64,000 nucleotides of DNA from JAXMAR01 sp046350295 (lineage in GTDB: Bacteria > Planctomycetota > Planctomycetia > Gemmatales > Gemmataceae): NCBI GenBank assembly GCA_046350295.1, contig JAXMAR010000011.1:1-64000 (forward strand), in the 5' to 3' direction. This document shows, piece after piece, positions 35,898-45,374 of this stretch. The number at the start of each line of letters is the position of its first letter. Positions within the stretch are counted from its first letter, which is position 1. The position numbers and the translations under genes are program-made. Under the pieces are notes generated by a model that was given only the letters and a program-made list of their open reading frames with translations, was not told the DNA's origin and did not search any database.

Positions 35898-38800
35898 TCA
35901 CTTCGCGGCCTTCGCCAGGCGTTCGAACGCCTCACGCAACGGCGCCTCCGCTGCGAGCAATTCCGTAACCTTCGGCTCAACGATCGCCCAGCCCTCGGGG
36001 CCCGTGGTCTTCAACCGCAGGAAGTGCTTGGCGGCGAACTCCGTGTACTTCTTGGTCACCCCCGCCTTCATTCCCGCCTCCGACTGGCCGTACTTGTAGG
36101 CGCAGTAGCCATAGTGGTAATAGGCGTCGAAGTAGACTTCCTTCGCCTTCTTGCCGAAGAGGATGCCCAGGGCGGTATCGTCCGGCAGGCGTTCCTTGAG
36201 GAAGCGATCGTTCATCACCTCGCTCCAGCCCTTGATCGCCGTGCCGAATAGGCCCGACTCCTCGTAAATCTGGTACTTCTCCACCTTCGCCATGAGCTGG
36301 AGCCGGCCGTGCTCGTGCCCGAGGAGATTCTCGACGATCTCCGCGGCCTTCTTCAGGTCCCCTTTGCCGAGGCGCAGGGTCTTGGCGTACTCCAGGCGGA
36401 TGCGCCAGTACGAGTAGAGCTCCAGCTCCTCCTTCTCGACAAACTTCATCTTGGCCGGACTGTCGAGGAGCTTGGGAGGCGTGACCTTTTCGAACAGCTT
36501 GGCCGCGCGGTCGTATTGCTCCAGGCTGGCGAAGGCGCCGGCCAGGAAGATGACGTCGCCGGTGGAGAGCCCCTTCACGCCCCCCTTGGTCGCCATGTCG
36601 TCGAGGAAGATGGTGAAGTTGCCCACCGTCTCCTTCAGCTTCGCGGTCTCCTTGGCGGCCTTGAGTTCGCGGACCTGAACCTGCAGGTCGACGACCATCT
36701 GACGCAGGACGTTGGCGAGGCCGGCGCCGATGTCTCCCGCCTCTCCGGCCAGCGACTCCATGAGGCTGAGCGTGTCGCGCGCCTCCTTGATCTGCCCGGT
36801 CTGAACCTCGGCGCGAAGCGACAGGCCCAGGATGTCGGCGGCGACCTGGAAGTCCTTGATGCGGCGTTTGCCGCCGGCGTCGGGCGCGAGCTTGGCGATC
36901 TGGTCGCGGATGGGCTTCGTCAGTGCTGGAGAGAGAACAGCCTTGTAGTTGCCCTTGCGATATTCAACCTCGGCGAGGCCGAGCGTGGCGTATTTCTTGA
37001 GGACGCCGATCGAAGCGGTGAGACCGTCGCGGGCATCCTCGGGAATGCCCTTCACGTACTTTCCGATCTGGGCGTTCAGGTCGTCGAGGTAGGCCCCCAT
37101 CTTCGTGAACTCGGCCGCCGCCTGCGGGACTTCTTTCTTGGTGAGCTTGAGGCCGGCGTCCTCGTAGAGGAACTTGGCCTCCTCCAGCTTGGCGGAGAAG
37201 AAGAGGGCGGCAGCATTGCCGTCGGCGTCCTCCGGGAGTTTTTGCATCTTGCTCAGCGCGGCCAGCGCGATCTGCTTGTACTGCTCCTTGGTCTTCGGGT
37301 CGATTTCCTTCTGGTCGCGCGCCTCCAGGGCGATGAAAACGAGCTGCGCCTGGGCAATGGTGAAGCCCGGAAAATCCTTGGGCAGCTTCTCCAGTTGCTC
37401 GATGGCCTCCCGGTAGAGCTTGCGTCCCTCGGGATCCTGGTCCTTCAGATAAGCCATCGCCATCTGATAGCGGGCCAGACCGGTGACGGGGTCCGACGAC
37501 CACAGCTTCTGCCGCTCGTCCGACAGGACGAACTTGGCGAGTTCGCGGAGGCGGTAGCGGTTGTCCTCGGTGTTCTCGCGCTGGAGCAGGCTGGCGTAGG
37601 CTTCGAGGGCGAAGCCGGCGCCGCCGGCGGAATTCTTGGAGGGGGGCTGCAGGCGCCCCAGGTACTCGCCCAGGACGGCGGCACGCTCGGCGTCTCCCTG
37701 CACGAGATAAGCCGTGGTGAGGAAGAAACGCGCCTCGTCGACCTTGCTCGGCGGCGTGCGCAGATCGGCGACCGCCAGGGCGCGGCGCAGCGCCGCCACG
37801 GCCTGCCCCAACCGCTCCTTGCGCTCCTTCTCGTGGGCCGCTCGCTTGGGCGGATCGCGCTCCCCCTTTTCCGCCGCCAGCCGCATCTTCATCAGCTCGA
37901 ACTGGGCGCGCAGGAAGCAGTCGTTGAAATCCTTGAGCGCCGCGACCGGCGTCGATTCTCCCGTCCGCTGAAACGTGATCGACACCACCTGCTGGTTCGC
38001 CTTCTCGGCGAAATCGCTGTCCCCCTCCGCCACGGCCTCGTAGTACTTCTTCGCCTTGTCGAACAGATCGAGGGCCGCCTTGGGGGGCAGGACCTTCGCC
38101 TCGATCTCCTTGATCTTCGCCTTGTCCTTCTCCTTGCCGATCGCCTTGTCCATCGCCTCACGCCAGAGGATGTTGCCTTCCTTCCAGTAGATCTCGGCCA
38201 GCTCGAACTGCACCCCCTGCCCTTCCCGCGTCTTGAGGAAGGGCCGGAAGCGAGTGATCCAGGCGAGCGCCTGCTTCTGCGCCAGGTCGAGCTTCGCCTT
38301 GTCGGAGATCTTCAGCTTGACGTTGGTCGGAATCCACTGAATGTCGAAATAGAGGGCCAGACGTTGCCCGGCTTCGGCGCTCTTCTCCTTGGCGATCATG
38401 ACGCGATCGATGTATTTCCGGGCCGAGTCCGGGTCATCCGTCTCGATGTAGCACTTCGCGAGCCAGGCCATCGCCTGATACTGGATCCCGAGCGGCGCTC
38501 CCGTGGCGAGCACGACTTCCTTGAACGCTTCCCGCGCCTCGACGATCTTCTTCGTGCGCGCGCCCAGGATGTCGGTCTTGCTCACGTCGACGTAGGTCCG
38601 CGCCTGGTCGACCAGGTTGGCGGCCCGGTCGAGGCGGGCGTTCCAGTAGGACGTTTCCAGTTCGGCGCGAACCCGCTTCTCCTCCTTCGCGTCCGGACTC
38701 TTGTACGACCCGGCCACGGCGAGGATCGCCTTGCCCGCCTCGTCGATCGCCTTGGCCGCGGCGACGAACTCGGTCTCGGCCGCGCGGGCCTTCTCGTGTT

Positions 38801-39209
38801 GCTGCGCCCGGGTCGGCTCGCGCAGGGCGCGGTTCAGAAGCGCCTCCGCCTGGTACGTCGTGAGCCGGGCGATCTCGAGCTGCGCCTGCACGCCCCCCGG
38901 CTTGCCGGCGTTCGCCTTGACGTAGGTCTCCAGATCGGCGCGGGCGGCGGCGAAATAAAGGGGGCCGCTGCTCGGGCGCCTTCTCGCGCGCCTGCGCGAG
39001 CTGAAGGCGGGCAGCTTTCAAGGGCAACGCCGCCACAACCTCGGCATCCTTCGACGCCTTGAGCTGCTCTAACTGGGCGGTGGCCAGATCGAAATAGCCG
39101 CGGTCGCGCAGGCCGTGCAGGAATTCGAGCTGGGTCTTGTCGGTCTCGTCGCCGCGAACCGGAGAGACGCCCAAAGAAAAAGGAGGGCCAGGAGGGTAAG
39201 CCGCTTCAT
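35898..39209 (-). CDS. Long secreted TPR-repeat protein with two compensating frameshifts
   Basis: About 1103 residues of helical TPR-like repeats. The main frame covers 35898 to about 38970 without interruption. The start ATG at 39209 opens a signal peptide in that same frame (MKRLTLLALLF), but the mature N-terminus (SPVRGDETDKTQLEFLHGL ... LKAARLQLAQAREKAP) reads only in a second frame, and coding returns to the first at about 38970 (SSGPLYFAAARADLETYVK). The first switch is at a run of five T's near 39185: one more T joins signal and mature protein. The second is an opposite single-base change about 210 bases later. Two compensating indels without other damage suggest read errors. Role: exported scaffold, partner unknown. 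Confidence 0.75.
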
Positions 39210-39294
39210 GACGAGGCTGGGACTTGAGAAAGAGGAACCAGGGGACCTCGTTCAACTTAAAAGCGCCCGGCGCGGTGGTCAAGCGGATTGATGG

Positions 39295-39300
39295 TAGAAT
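39295..39300 (+). promoter_or_regulatory. -10 box (TAGAAT) before rnpB
   Basis: TAGAAT ends nine bases before the inferred 5' end of the RNase P RNA at 39309, the normal distance between a -10 box and a transcription start. No good -35 box is seen. Confidence 0.5.
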
Positions 39301-39308
39301 GAAGGCTT

Positions 39309-39723
<415 letters not shown>

Positions 39724-39812
39724 ATTCTTTTTTCTTGTGCCGGGACCGTGCCGCTGTTGTTCTTGACCTTCGCGGCGGAGCCACACGGCCGCGCCCACCG
39801 GCCGTGGATACA

Positions 39813-39828
39813 GTAGAATGTCCCCTTT
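39813..39828 (+). repeat. REP-type repeat copy 1 (partial)
   Basis: GTAGAATGTCCCCTTT, the core of the repeat that flanks the transposase remnant downstream. It lacks the A4 left end and the last T's of the full copies. Confidence 0.8.
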
Positions 39829-39830
39829 GT

Positions 39831-40099
39831 TTTGCTCGGGTCCTGCACGGAGGTCAGGTCACCGCTCGCGCCGTTGACCGCGTTGTCACCACGCCGAATG
39901 ATTAAAACGAGCTGCGTCCCCTTTTGTCTTCCCGTGACCAAGCCCGAGAGTCCCTGGCTGGCTTGCGGCGCGATCGTGAACGCGGACGAGCCCCAGGTCG
40001 CCTGGTTCATGAGGCCATTGGAGTCATAGGCCCAGGCGTTCGTCACCACCGAGTTGGCGAACGACTCGCCGGTGACGCGATGGCTGGAGTAGTCGCAAG
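39831..40099 (-). pseudogene. Possible YD-repeat (RHS-type) gene remnant
   Basis: On the minus strand a frame of about 90 residues contains SHRVTGESFANSVVTNAWAY followed by DSNGLMNQATWG, which fits the YD-repeat pattern (x-G-RVT-x-x-x-F-x-N-G/S-x-VT-x-x-x-YD-x-x-G-x-L). It has no credible start, and downstream it runs straight into a REP copy and then rnpB. If right, this is the debris of a large cell-surface RHS-like gene. Confidence 0.35.
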
Positions 40100-40132
40100 G
40101 GGTGGGCGCCGCTCCGCGCCATAACGCTAGCA

Positions 40133-40423
40133 TTAACGGAGCTGCATTGAGTCCGGCCCGCGCACCTCTTGCCACGTCTTTACTCCGAACCATCTAGACA
40201 TTATCTCTTCCAACGTCTTTTTATTCAGGCGCGCGCACCGTGGAAGACGGATTACTGTACCCTTAACCCCACTCTCCCATTCGGACTTAGAGACTTGTAC
40301 CTCCGTGATTGGAGCTTTGCTTGCTATCACTACATGCCATTCGTCGTCACCGATGCGATACGTCCCTTCGACGAAATCCATGTCGTCCTTCATGACCAAA
40401 TCATAACTTATGTCGCCCGTCAT
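40133..40423 (-). CDS. Small hypothetical protein
   Basis: A 96-residue acidic-then-basic soluble protein (MTGDISYDLVMKDDMDFVEG ... RWFGVKTWQEVRG). The ATG at 40423 is preceded by a strong ribosome-binding site, GGGAGG, five bases away, which supports a real gene despite its small size. The region is clearly lower in GC than the flanks, a sign of acquired DNA. It sits between a YD-repeat remnant and the transposase remnant. Not recognised. Confidence 0.55.
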   Translation of the reverse strand: MTGDISYDLVMKDDMDFVEGTYRIGDDEWHVVIASKAPITEVQVSKSEWESGVKGTVIRLPRCARLNKKTLEEIMSRWFGVKTWQEVRGPDSMQLR

Positions 40424-40471
40424 GTTACCTCCCAGACGCTGGCTTGATCGTGCCAAACATACCTGGGGCAG

Positions 40472-40493
40472 AAAAAGGGGACATTCTACTTTT
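40472..40493 (-). repeat. REP-type repeat copy 2, left inverted repeat of the transposase
   Basis: A 22-base copy in reverse orientation (core GGGGACATTCTAC). It is the exact reverse complement of the copies at 41038-41059 and 41111-41132, so with 41038-41059 it encloses the transposase remnant as a perfect 22-base inverted repeat. Confidence 0.92.
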
Positions 40494-40513
40494 CTCTTCC
40501 TTATCCTCCACCT

Positions 40514-41045
40514 ATGCCACGCACTGCTCGCGCCGCCGCCGGCGGCTTCTGCTACCACGTTATCAACCGCGGCAACGCCCACGGCGAGGTCTTTCACAAG
40601 GAAGGCGATTATCAGGCGTTCGTCAAGCTCATCGGCGACGCCAACGAGTGCCTGCCGATCCGGCCGCTCGCTGATTGTCTCATGCCGAACCATTTTCATC
40701 TCGTCCTGTGGCCTCATGAGGACGGCGATCTCGGACGCTGGATGCAATGGCTGTTGACTGCCCACGTGCGGCGCTACCACAAGCACTACGGGTCGGTCCA
40801 GTCTGGCGGACCGCGCGACGGGAAAGGCGCCCGCCTGGCTGGCGGATGGCCCGTCCGTTTTGCCGCGGAACTGGCTGGAGCAGGTGAACCAGGCGTTGAC
40901 CCCTGGGGAGTTGGAACGGCTACGGCAAAGCGTGAACCGGGGCACGCCTTATGGCGCGGCGGCCTGGATGGTGCAGACAGCGGAGCGTCTCGGGCTGGAA
41001 GCGAGCCTGCGGCCGCGTCGCAGGCCGCGCAAGGCGGAAAAGTAG
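40514..41045 (+). pseudogene. REP-associated tyrosine (Y1) transposase, internally deleted
   Basis: The 5' part from 40514 codes the family start MPRTARAAAGGFCYHVINRG and the metal-binding HUH motif HFHLVLWP, continuing to RRYHKHYGS near 40795. After that about 60-70 residues that carry the usual catalytic Tyr region are missing, and the C-terminus resumes in another frame (DRATGKAPAWLADGP, LPRNWLEQVNQALTPGELERL, then RPRRRPRKAEK to the TAG at 41045). The stop codon TAG is part of the right-hand REP copy. Such transposases move REP sequences as single strands; this copy must be inactive. It lies inside perfect 22-base inverted repeats. Confidence 0.85.
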
Positions 41046-41059
41046 AATGTCCCCTTTTT
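41038..41059 (+). repeat. REP-type repeat copy 3, right inverted repeat of the transposase
   Basis: A 22-base copy (core GTAGAATGTCCCC flanked by A4 and T5). It supplies the stop codon of the transposase remnant and matches the left copy at 40472-40493 perfectly in inverse orientation. Confidence 0.92.
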
Positions 41060-41079
41060 GCTCTCGGGCTCGAGACGAG

Positions 41080-41427
41080 CTACGGCTGAGTGGCAGGTGC
41101 GCCGGGGTGGAAAAGTAGAATGTCCCCTTTTTCTTCGACGACACCGCTCCACCTGACGCCGCGCAGGTGGAGGCGCAGCGGATCGACTCTTTCCAAGTCG
41201 TAGTCGCCGGCGTCCCAGCGGCGCACGGCGCCGCGGCCGCCGCCGACAGGGCCTTCGTAATCGAGATAAGCGAGACGGTGGTCGCCGATCGGCTCGGCGG
41301 CAATGGAGCACGGCTCCGGCGTCGGGCACGCGGACAGGCGCCACGTTTTCAAGATGCCCTCGTCTTCGAGCATGAAGTCCCAGTGCAGATGCGGGTGATC
41401 GTGCTCGAGGATGACGTAGCGGGGCAT
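41080..41427 (-). CDS. LigD-type 3'-phosphoesterase-domain protein, C-terminus replaced by repeat
   Basis: A 115-residue protein. Its first 95 residues match the stand-alone phosphoesterase (DNA ligase D N-terminal-type) family: MPRYVILEHDHPHLHWDFML with the His pair and DHRLAYLDYEGPVGGGRG. In LigD this domain trims 3' ends during non-homologous end joining; small free-standing versions are common in planctomycetes. After GVRWSG the residues VVEEKGDILLFH are coded by the inserted REP copy at 41111-41132, so the native end is probably lost. The catalytic part is upstream of the damage and may still fold. The ATG at 41427 fits the family start. Confidence 0.8.
   Translation of the reverse strand: MPRYVILEHDHPHLHWDFMLEDEGILKTWRLSACPTPEPCSIAAEPIGDHRLAYLDYEGPVGGGRGAVRRWDAGDYDLERVDPLRLHLRGVRWSGVVEEKGDILLFHPGAPATQP
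41111..41132 (+). repeat. REP-type repeat copy 4, inside the phosphoesterase gene
   Basis: A full 22-base copy, identical to 41038-41059 and 73 bases from it in the same orientation. On the minus strand it is translated as part of the phosphoesterase C-terminus. Confidence 0.92.
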
Positions 41428-41569
41428 GGCGACTCGCAACGAGGGGGGGCGAAAGACCCCGCGGGCTCGAAGACTCGCCTGCGGGCTTTGAGAGACCCTT
41501 CCGAGGCGTGTCGATCTTTTTATACTAGCCCGGTCACCCCTACGCACAACCGCAAGCGACTCTTGAACC

Positions 41570-42565
41570 ATGAAAGCCGCATACCTCGACACCCAGGGCC
41601 CTCCCGACGTCATCAAGATCGGCGAGATGCCGACGCCGAAGCCGGCGGAGGGCCAGATCCTCATCAAGGTCGGCGCCGCGGCGCTGAACCCGATCGACGT
41701 CTACCTGCGCGCGGGGACGATCCCGATGCCGATCCCCAAGCCGTTCATCAGCGGGACGGATGTGGCGGGGACGGTTGAAGCGGCCGGCCCCGGCGTCAGG
41801 CGTTTCAAGATCGGCGACCGGGTCTGGGGGTCCAATCAAGGGCTGCTCGGCAGGCAGGGTTCGCTGGCCGAATATGTGTGTGCGGCGGAGGACTGGTTCT
41901 ATCCGACGCCCGCCGGTGTGGATGACGGGCAGGCGGCGGGCGTCGCGCTGGTCGGCATCACCGCGCATCTCGGCCTCTTCCGCTGCGCCCGACTGCAATC
42001 GGGCGAGACGGCCTTCGTCAACGGCGGCACAGGCGGCGTCGGCTCAATGGTTGTGCAGATGGCGAAGGCGATCGGCGCCAGGGTCATCACGACGGTCGGC
42101 TCGGCGGCGAAGGCGGAGATGTGCCGCGCGTGGGGCGCCGACCTCGTCCTCAACTACAAGGCCGACGACGTGCCGGCCAAGGTGAAGGAGTTCACCGGCG
42201 CGGCCGGCGTGAACGTCTGGTACGAGACGCAGCGCGAGCCGGACTTCCTGAAGACCGTCGACCTGCTGGCCCGGCGCGGCCGCATGGTCGTCATGGCCGG
42301 GCGCACGGCCCAGCCGTTGTTCCCGGTCGGGCCGTTCTATGTGAAGGATTGCTCGCTGTTCGGCTTCGCGATGTTCAACGCCAGCGCCGATGAGCAGCGT
42401 CAGTGCGCCACGGATATCAATCGCTGGCTGAGCGAGAAGAAGGTGCGCGTCCCGATCGGCAAGTCATTCAAGCTCGACGAGGCCGCCGCGGCCCACCGCT
42501 TTCTGGAAGAGAACACCATCGGCAAGGCCGGAACGCTGACCGGAAAGGTGATCGTCACACCCTGA
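41570..42565 (+). CDS. Zinc-independent quinone oxidoreductase (MDR family)
   Basis: A 331-residue protein of the medium-chain reductase family: N-terminal GroES-like domain (ALNPIDVYLRAG, ISGTDVAGTVEAAGPGV, GDRVWGSNQG), then a Rossmann domain with the NADPH-binding VNGGTGGVGSMVVQMAK. The catalytic-zinc ligands of alcohol dehydrogenases are absent, as in NADPH:quinone reductases (Qor-like). It would reduce quinones or enones in the cytosol using NADPH. It is divergent from the phosphoesterase gene (142 bases between) and convergent with the leucine-rich-like gene. Family firm; substrate inferred. Confidence 0.9.
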   Translation: MKAAYLDTQGPPDVIKIGEMPTPKPAEGQILIKVGAAALNPIDVYLRAGTIPMPIPKPFISGTDVAGTVEAAGPGVRRFKIGDRVWGSNQGLLGRQGSLAEYVCAAEDWFYPTPAGVDDGQAAGVALVGITAHLGLFRCARLQSGETAFVNGGTGGVGSMVVQMAKAIGARVITTVGSAAKAEMCRAWGADLVLNYKADDVPAKVKEFTGAAGVNVWYETQREPDFLKTVDLLARRGRMVVMAGRTAQPLFPVGPFYVKDCSLFGFAMFNASADEQRQCATDINRWLSEKKVRVPIGKSFKLDEAAAAHRFLEENTIGKAGTLTGKVIVTP

Positions 42566-42608
42566 TAGCTTGACTCGAGGGACGCGCACGGCGTCCGCCG
42601 GGCGCTCA

Positions 42609-43229
42609 TCAGCGCAGTACCGCCGGACCGCTTGACAGGCGCGGCATCGCCTCGCGCAGGTTCGCCAACGCGTCGGGCGTAACATCCGTATTGGTCAGGA
42701 TCAGCCTCTGAAGATAACGGAGCGCCGTCAGGCCCATGATGCCGGCGTCGGTGATGCGGGCGTCCTCGATCACCAGCGACTGAAGCGTGCGCACCTTGGT
42801 GATCTCCTTCAGTCCCTTGTCTGTCAGGCCGCTGCCGGTGACGGCAAGGATTCTCAGCGTCTTGATCTTCGGCAAATGCTCGAAGGCGGCGTCGCCGGCG
42901 CCTGTGTTGAAGAGCGTGAGGTTCACCAGCTTGGCGCCAACTAGTTCCTTGACCGCGTCGGCCTTGAACGCGGGGCCGAGCAGGAGAACGGTGTCCAGCT
43001 TCGGTAATTTGGCAATGTCGCGAACTGCTGCGATCACATCCTCCGCCTTGCGCTCGCCGGTGATGCGAAAATCGACGCCCGTGATGGCCTTGTCCTTCCC
43101 CTCGCCTTGATAGGTAAGGTGAACTTCGCCGAGCTTTTTCAGCCTGTCGACGAGCGTCTGCTCGGGCGAGCCGGCGCGTGCATTGGTCGCGCAAGCGAGG
43201 AACGCAAGAAGTAGACCGAGGCGTTTCAT
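42609..43229 (-). CDS. Secreted leucine-rich-repeat-like protein
   Basis: A 206-residue protein: signal peptide (MKRLGLLLAFLACATNARAG) followed by about five repeats of 23-25 residues with the LRR-type pattern L-x-x-L-x-L-x-x-T/A (LVNLTLFNTGAGDAAFEHL, IKTLRILAVTGSGLTDKGL, LQSLVIEDARITDAGIMGL, LQRLILTNTDVTPDAL). This is the GALA/cysteine-containing-like LRR type found in many exported planctomycete proteins, used for binding. A longer reading from 43316 adds 29 basic residues before the signal and is unlikely. Partner unknown. Confidence 0.75.
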   Translation of the reverse strand: MKRLGLLLAFLACATNARAGSPEQTLVDRLKKLGEVHLTYQGEGKDKAITGVDFRITGERKAEDVIAAVRDIAKLPKLDTVLLLGPAFKADAVKELVGAKLVNLTLFNTGAGDAAFEHLPKIKTLRILAVTGSGLTDKGLKEITKVRTLQSLVIEDARITDAGIMGLTALRYLQRLILTNTDVTPDALANLREAMPRLSSGPAVLR

Positions 43230-43323
43230 GGCTCTTTCGTCTCTCGAGGCGAGGAACTCACCTTCGAGACGAATCGACCCCGGCTCGCGATTGGAGAAAA
43301 GCGAGGCGCCTCGCATAGTTTTG

Positions 43324-44688
43324 TCAGGCGCCCACCGCCACCGCCGCTTCCTCCCGCAGGAGTGGCCGCACTTCGCCGGCCAGGAAGACCGATCCGGTCA
43401 CGCAGATCAGATCGGCCGACGTTGCGAGGTCGCGGGCGCGACGCCATGCCTCCCCCGCCGGCTCGATGATCTCGACGTCCCCAGCAAAATCCACTGGAAG
43501 GAACGCGAACAGGTCGGCGGGATCGGCGGCCCGCTGGTTGCCGACAAAGCGCGTGAGAACGACACAATCGAAATGGGGCGCCAGCGCTTGCAGGATCCCG
43601 GGCAGGTCCTTGTCCTGGCTGCCGGCGAAGACCAGCAGGCGACGCCCCTCGAGGGGCAGCGGAAAAGACGTCTCCAGCGCCGTCACCAGCGCCGCCGCGG
43701 AGGCGACGTTGTGCGCGCAGTCGAGCACGATTAGCGGCTCCCGTCCGACCACTTCCAGGCGCGCTGGCCAGTGGACCTCGGCCAGGCCGCGCTCCACGGC
43801 GCGGTCCGCAATGACCAGTCCTTGCTCGCGCAGGCACTCGACCGCGGCGACGGCCAGGGCCGCGTTCGCTCCCTGATGCTCCCCGATCAGGCCCAGGCGC
43901 ATGCTTGGCCAGGACCGCTTCCACGTTCGCACTTCGACGGCCGGCGGCACATCGGCCAGGACCTGGGCCGGGTGATAACGGTAGGAGAGATCGACGTCGA
44001 CCTGGCGCAGCGGCGCGCCGCGCGCCCGGCTCGTTTGCTCGATGACCGCCCGGGCTTCGGGAGCGCGCACGCCGGAAAGGACAGGCCGGCCCGGCTTGAT
44101 GATCCCGGCCTTCTCGCCGGCGATGAGCGCCAGCGTATTGCCGAGCTGGCGGGTGTGGTCGAAGCTGATGCTCGTGATGATGGCCAGCGCCGGGCGGCAT
44201 ACGTTCGTCGAATCGAAGCGGCCCCCCATGCCGACCTCGATCACGGCGATGTCGATCCGCCGCCGCGCGAAGTGGAGGTAGCCGAGGGCCGTGGCGATCT
44301 CGAAGAACGTCAACGTCTCGTCGAGCGGCTTGCCGTCGGGCCCGTGGCGCCGGCTCACTTCCGCGATGTCACTGATGACTTGCGCGAGCTCCTCCTCGGA
44401 GATCGGCGCCCCATTCACCTGGACGCGCTCGCGGATGCTCTCCAGATGCGGCGACGTGAACAGACCCACCTGAAACCCGGCCTGCCCAAGCACCGACGCC
44501 AGGAAAGCCGAGGTCGATCCCTTCCCCTTGCTCCCCGCGACGTGAACGATGCGATAGCGCTCCTGCGGCCGGTCGAGAAGCTCGAGCAGCGCGCGGATCC
44601 GCTCCAGGCTCAGATCGCTCGGCCTGGGCGTCTTGTACTCGTAGTTGATACGGCCAAACCAGAAGGCGATGGCTTGATCGTACGTCAT
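43324..44688 (-). CDS. folC: Bifunctional folylpolyglutamate/dihydrofolate synthase
   Basis: A 454-residue Mur-ligase-family enzyme. Motifs: HVAGSKGKGSTSAFLASVL (ATP P-loop), LFTSPHLESIRERVQVNG, the EVGMGGRFDSTNV block, SFDHTRQLGNTL, and the C-terminal VLDCAHNVASAAAL with the conserved Asp-x-x-His. It adds glutamate to dihydropteroate and to folates, keeping them in the cell. The length is normal for the family. It is followed on the same strand by the LRR-like gene after about 95 bases and preceded by the STAS gene about 130 bases away. Confidence 0.95.
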   Translation of the reverse strand: MTYDQAIAFWFGRINYEYKTPRPSDLSLERIRALLELLDRPQERYRIVHVAGSKGKGSTSAFLASVLGQAGFQVGLFTSPHLESIRERVQVNGAPISEEELAQVISDIAEVSRRHGPDGKPLDETLTFFEIATALGYLHFARRRIDIAVIEVGMGGRFDSTNVCRPALAIITSISFDHTRQLGNTLALIAGEKAGIIKPGRPVLSGVRAPEARAVIEQTSRARGAPLRQVDVDLSYRYHPAQVLADVPPAVEVRTWKRSWPSMRLGLIGEHQGANAALAVAAVECLREQGLVIADRAVERGLAEVHWPARLEVVGREPLIVLDCAHNVASAAALVTALETSFPLPLEGRRLLVFAGSQDKDLPGILQALAPHFDCVVLTRFVGNQRAADPADLFAFLPVDFAGDVEIIEPAGEAWRRARDLATSADLICVTGSVFLAGEVRPLLREEAAVAVGA

Positions 44689-44815
44689 GGAAAGGACCCG
44701 CGCCTGCGGCCGCGACCTGATCGAGCGGCGCTAGTTACACGGTAGGAGGCGGCGCGGGGAGATTCCAGAGGGCGAGTCCCCGGATTGCCGGGCTTGAAGG
44801 GGAATGCGAACGGTG

Positions 44816-45169
44816 TTAACGCGCCGCTTCCTCGACGCTGTCGAACTTCGGAAACATCTCATCGAGCCGGACAGCCACGAAGGCGCTCCAGACTTCGGCG
44901 CGGACGTTGGCGACCCGCAGCTCGCGGCGGCGGCGGCGAAGGCGGTGGCGGAACTCCATCAAGGCGCCGAGGACGAGGCTGCTGATCTCGGTCATCTCCT
45001 CCATGTCGAGGACGACGATGGCGTTCGGGGCCGGAATGCGGGCCAGCTCACGGCGAAAATCGTCGGCCAGGCCGTCGGTCGCGGCGCCGGAGACGCGGAG
45101 GATAAGAGCGGCGCCAAACTCACGAGCGTCGATGCGGACGGCGGCGGCGATCGTCGTTTCGGAACGCAT
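44816..45169 (-). CDS. STAS-domain protein (anti-anti-sigma-like)
   Basis: A 117-residue protein with a STAS fold: strand ALILRVSGAATDGL, a helix, and IVVLDMEEMTEISSLVLGALMEF, where the Ser pair (SS) occupies the position that is phosphorylated in SpoIIAA-type anti-anti-sigma factors. It then has a basic stretch RRRRRELRVANV. A longer reading from 45577 crosses the opposite methyltransferase gene, so I use the ATG at 45169. No anti-sigma kinase is nearby, so the partner is elsewhere in the genome. Confidence 0.75.
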   Translation of the reverse strand: MRSETTIAAAVRIDAREFGAALILRVSGAATDGLADDFRRELARIPAPNAIVVLDMEEMTEISSLVLGALMEFRHRLRRRRRELRVANVRAEVWSAFVAVRLDEMFPKFDSVEEAAR

Positions 45170-45374
45170 GGTCCATCTCCGGTTTCGCGTGAACGTTTTC
45201 TTGTCCTGAACAATCCCTTGTTGGCGGACCGGCGAAGGTTGTGACGGGAAAACTCCAAAAAAGTCGACTTGGCGCAAGTGCATAATAGACAAAGGGTACC
45301 GCCCCATCCTTGTCAACGATTGAACCGCCCCTACCCTGTCAACGTGACCTGCCTTTCCTTCGAGGATCGATTCC

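Larger units (their letters stand above)
39724..40132. other. Gene-poor scar between rnpB and the next gene
   Basis: No intact gene is visible in these 409 bases. They hold a partial copy of the GTAGAATGTCCCC repeat at 39813-39828 and, on the minus strand, a remnant that reads like a YD repeat (39831-40099). Together with the transposase remains at 40472-41132 this looks like an old insertion site. Confidence 0.6.

Noticed and set aside
36309..39062. Long plus-strand frame opposite the TPR gene
   Set aside because: A 917-residue antisense shadow; the minus strand has the TPR repeats and signal peptide.
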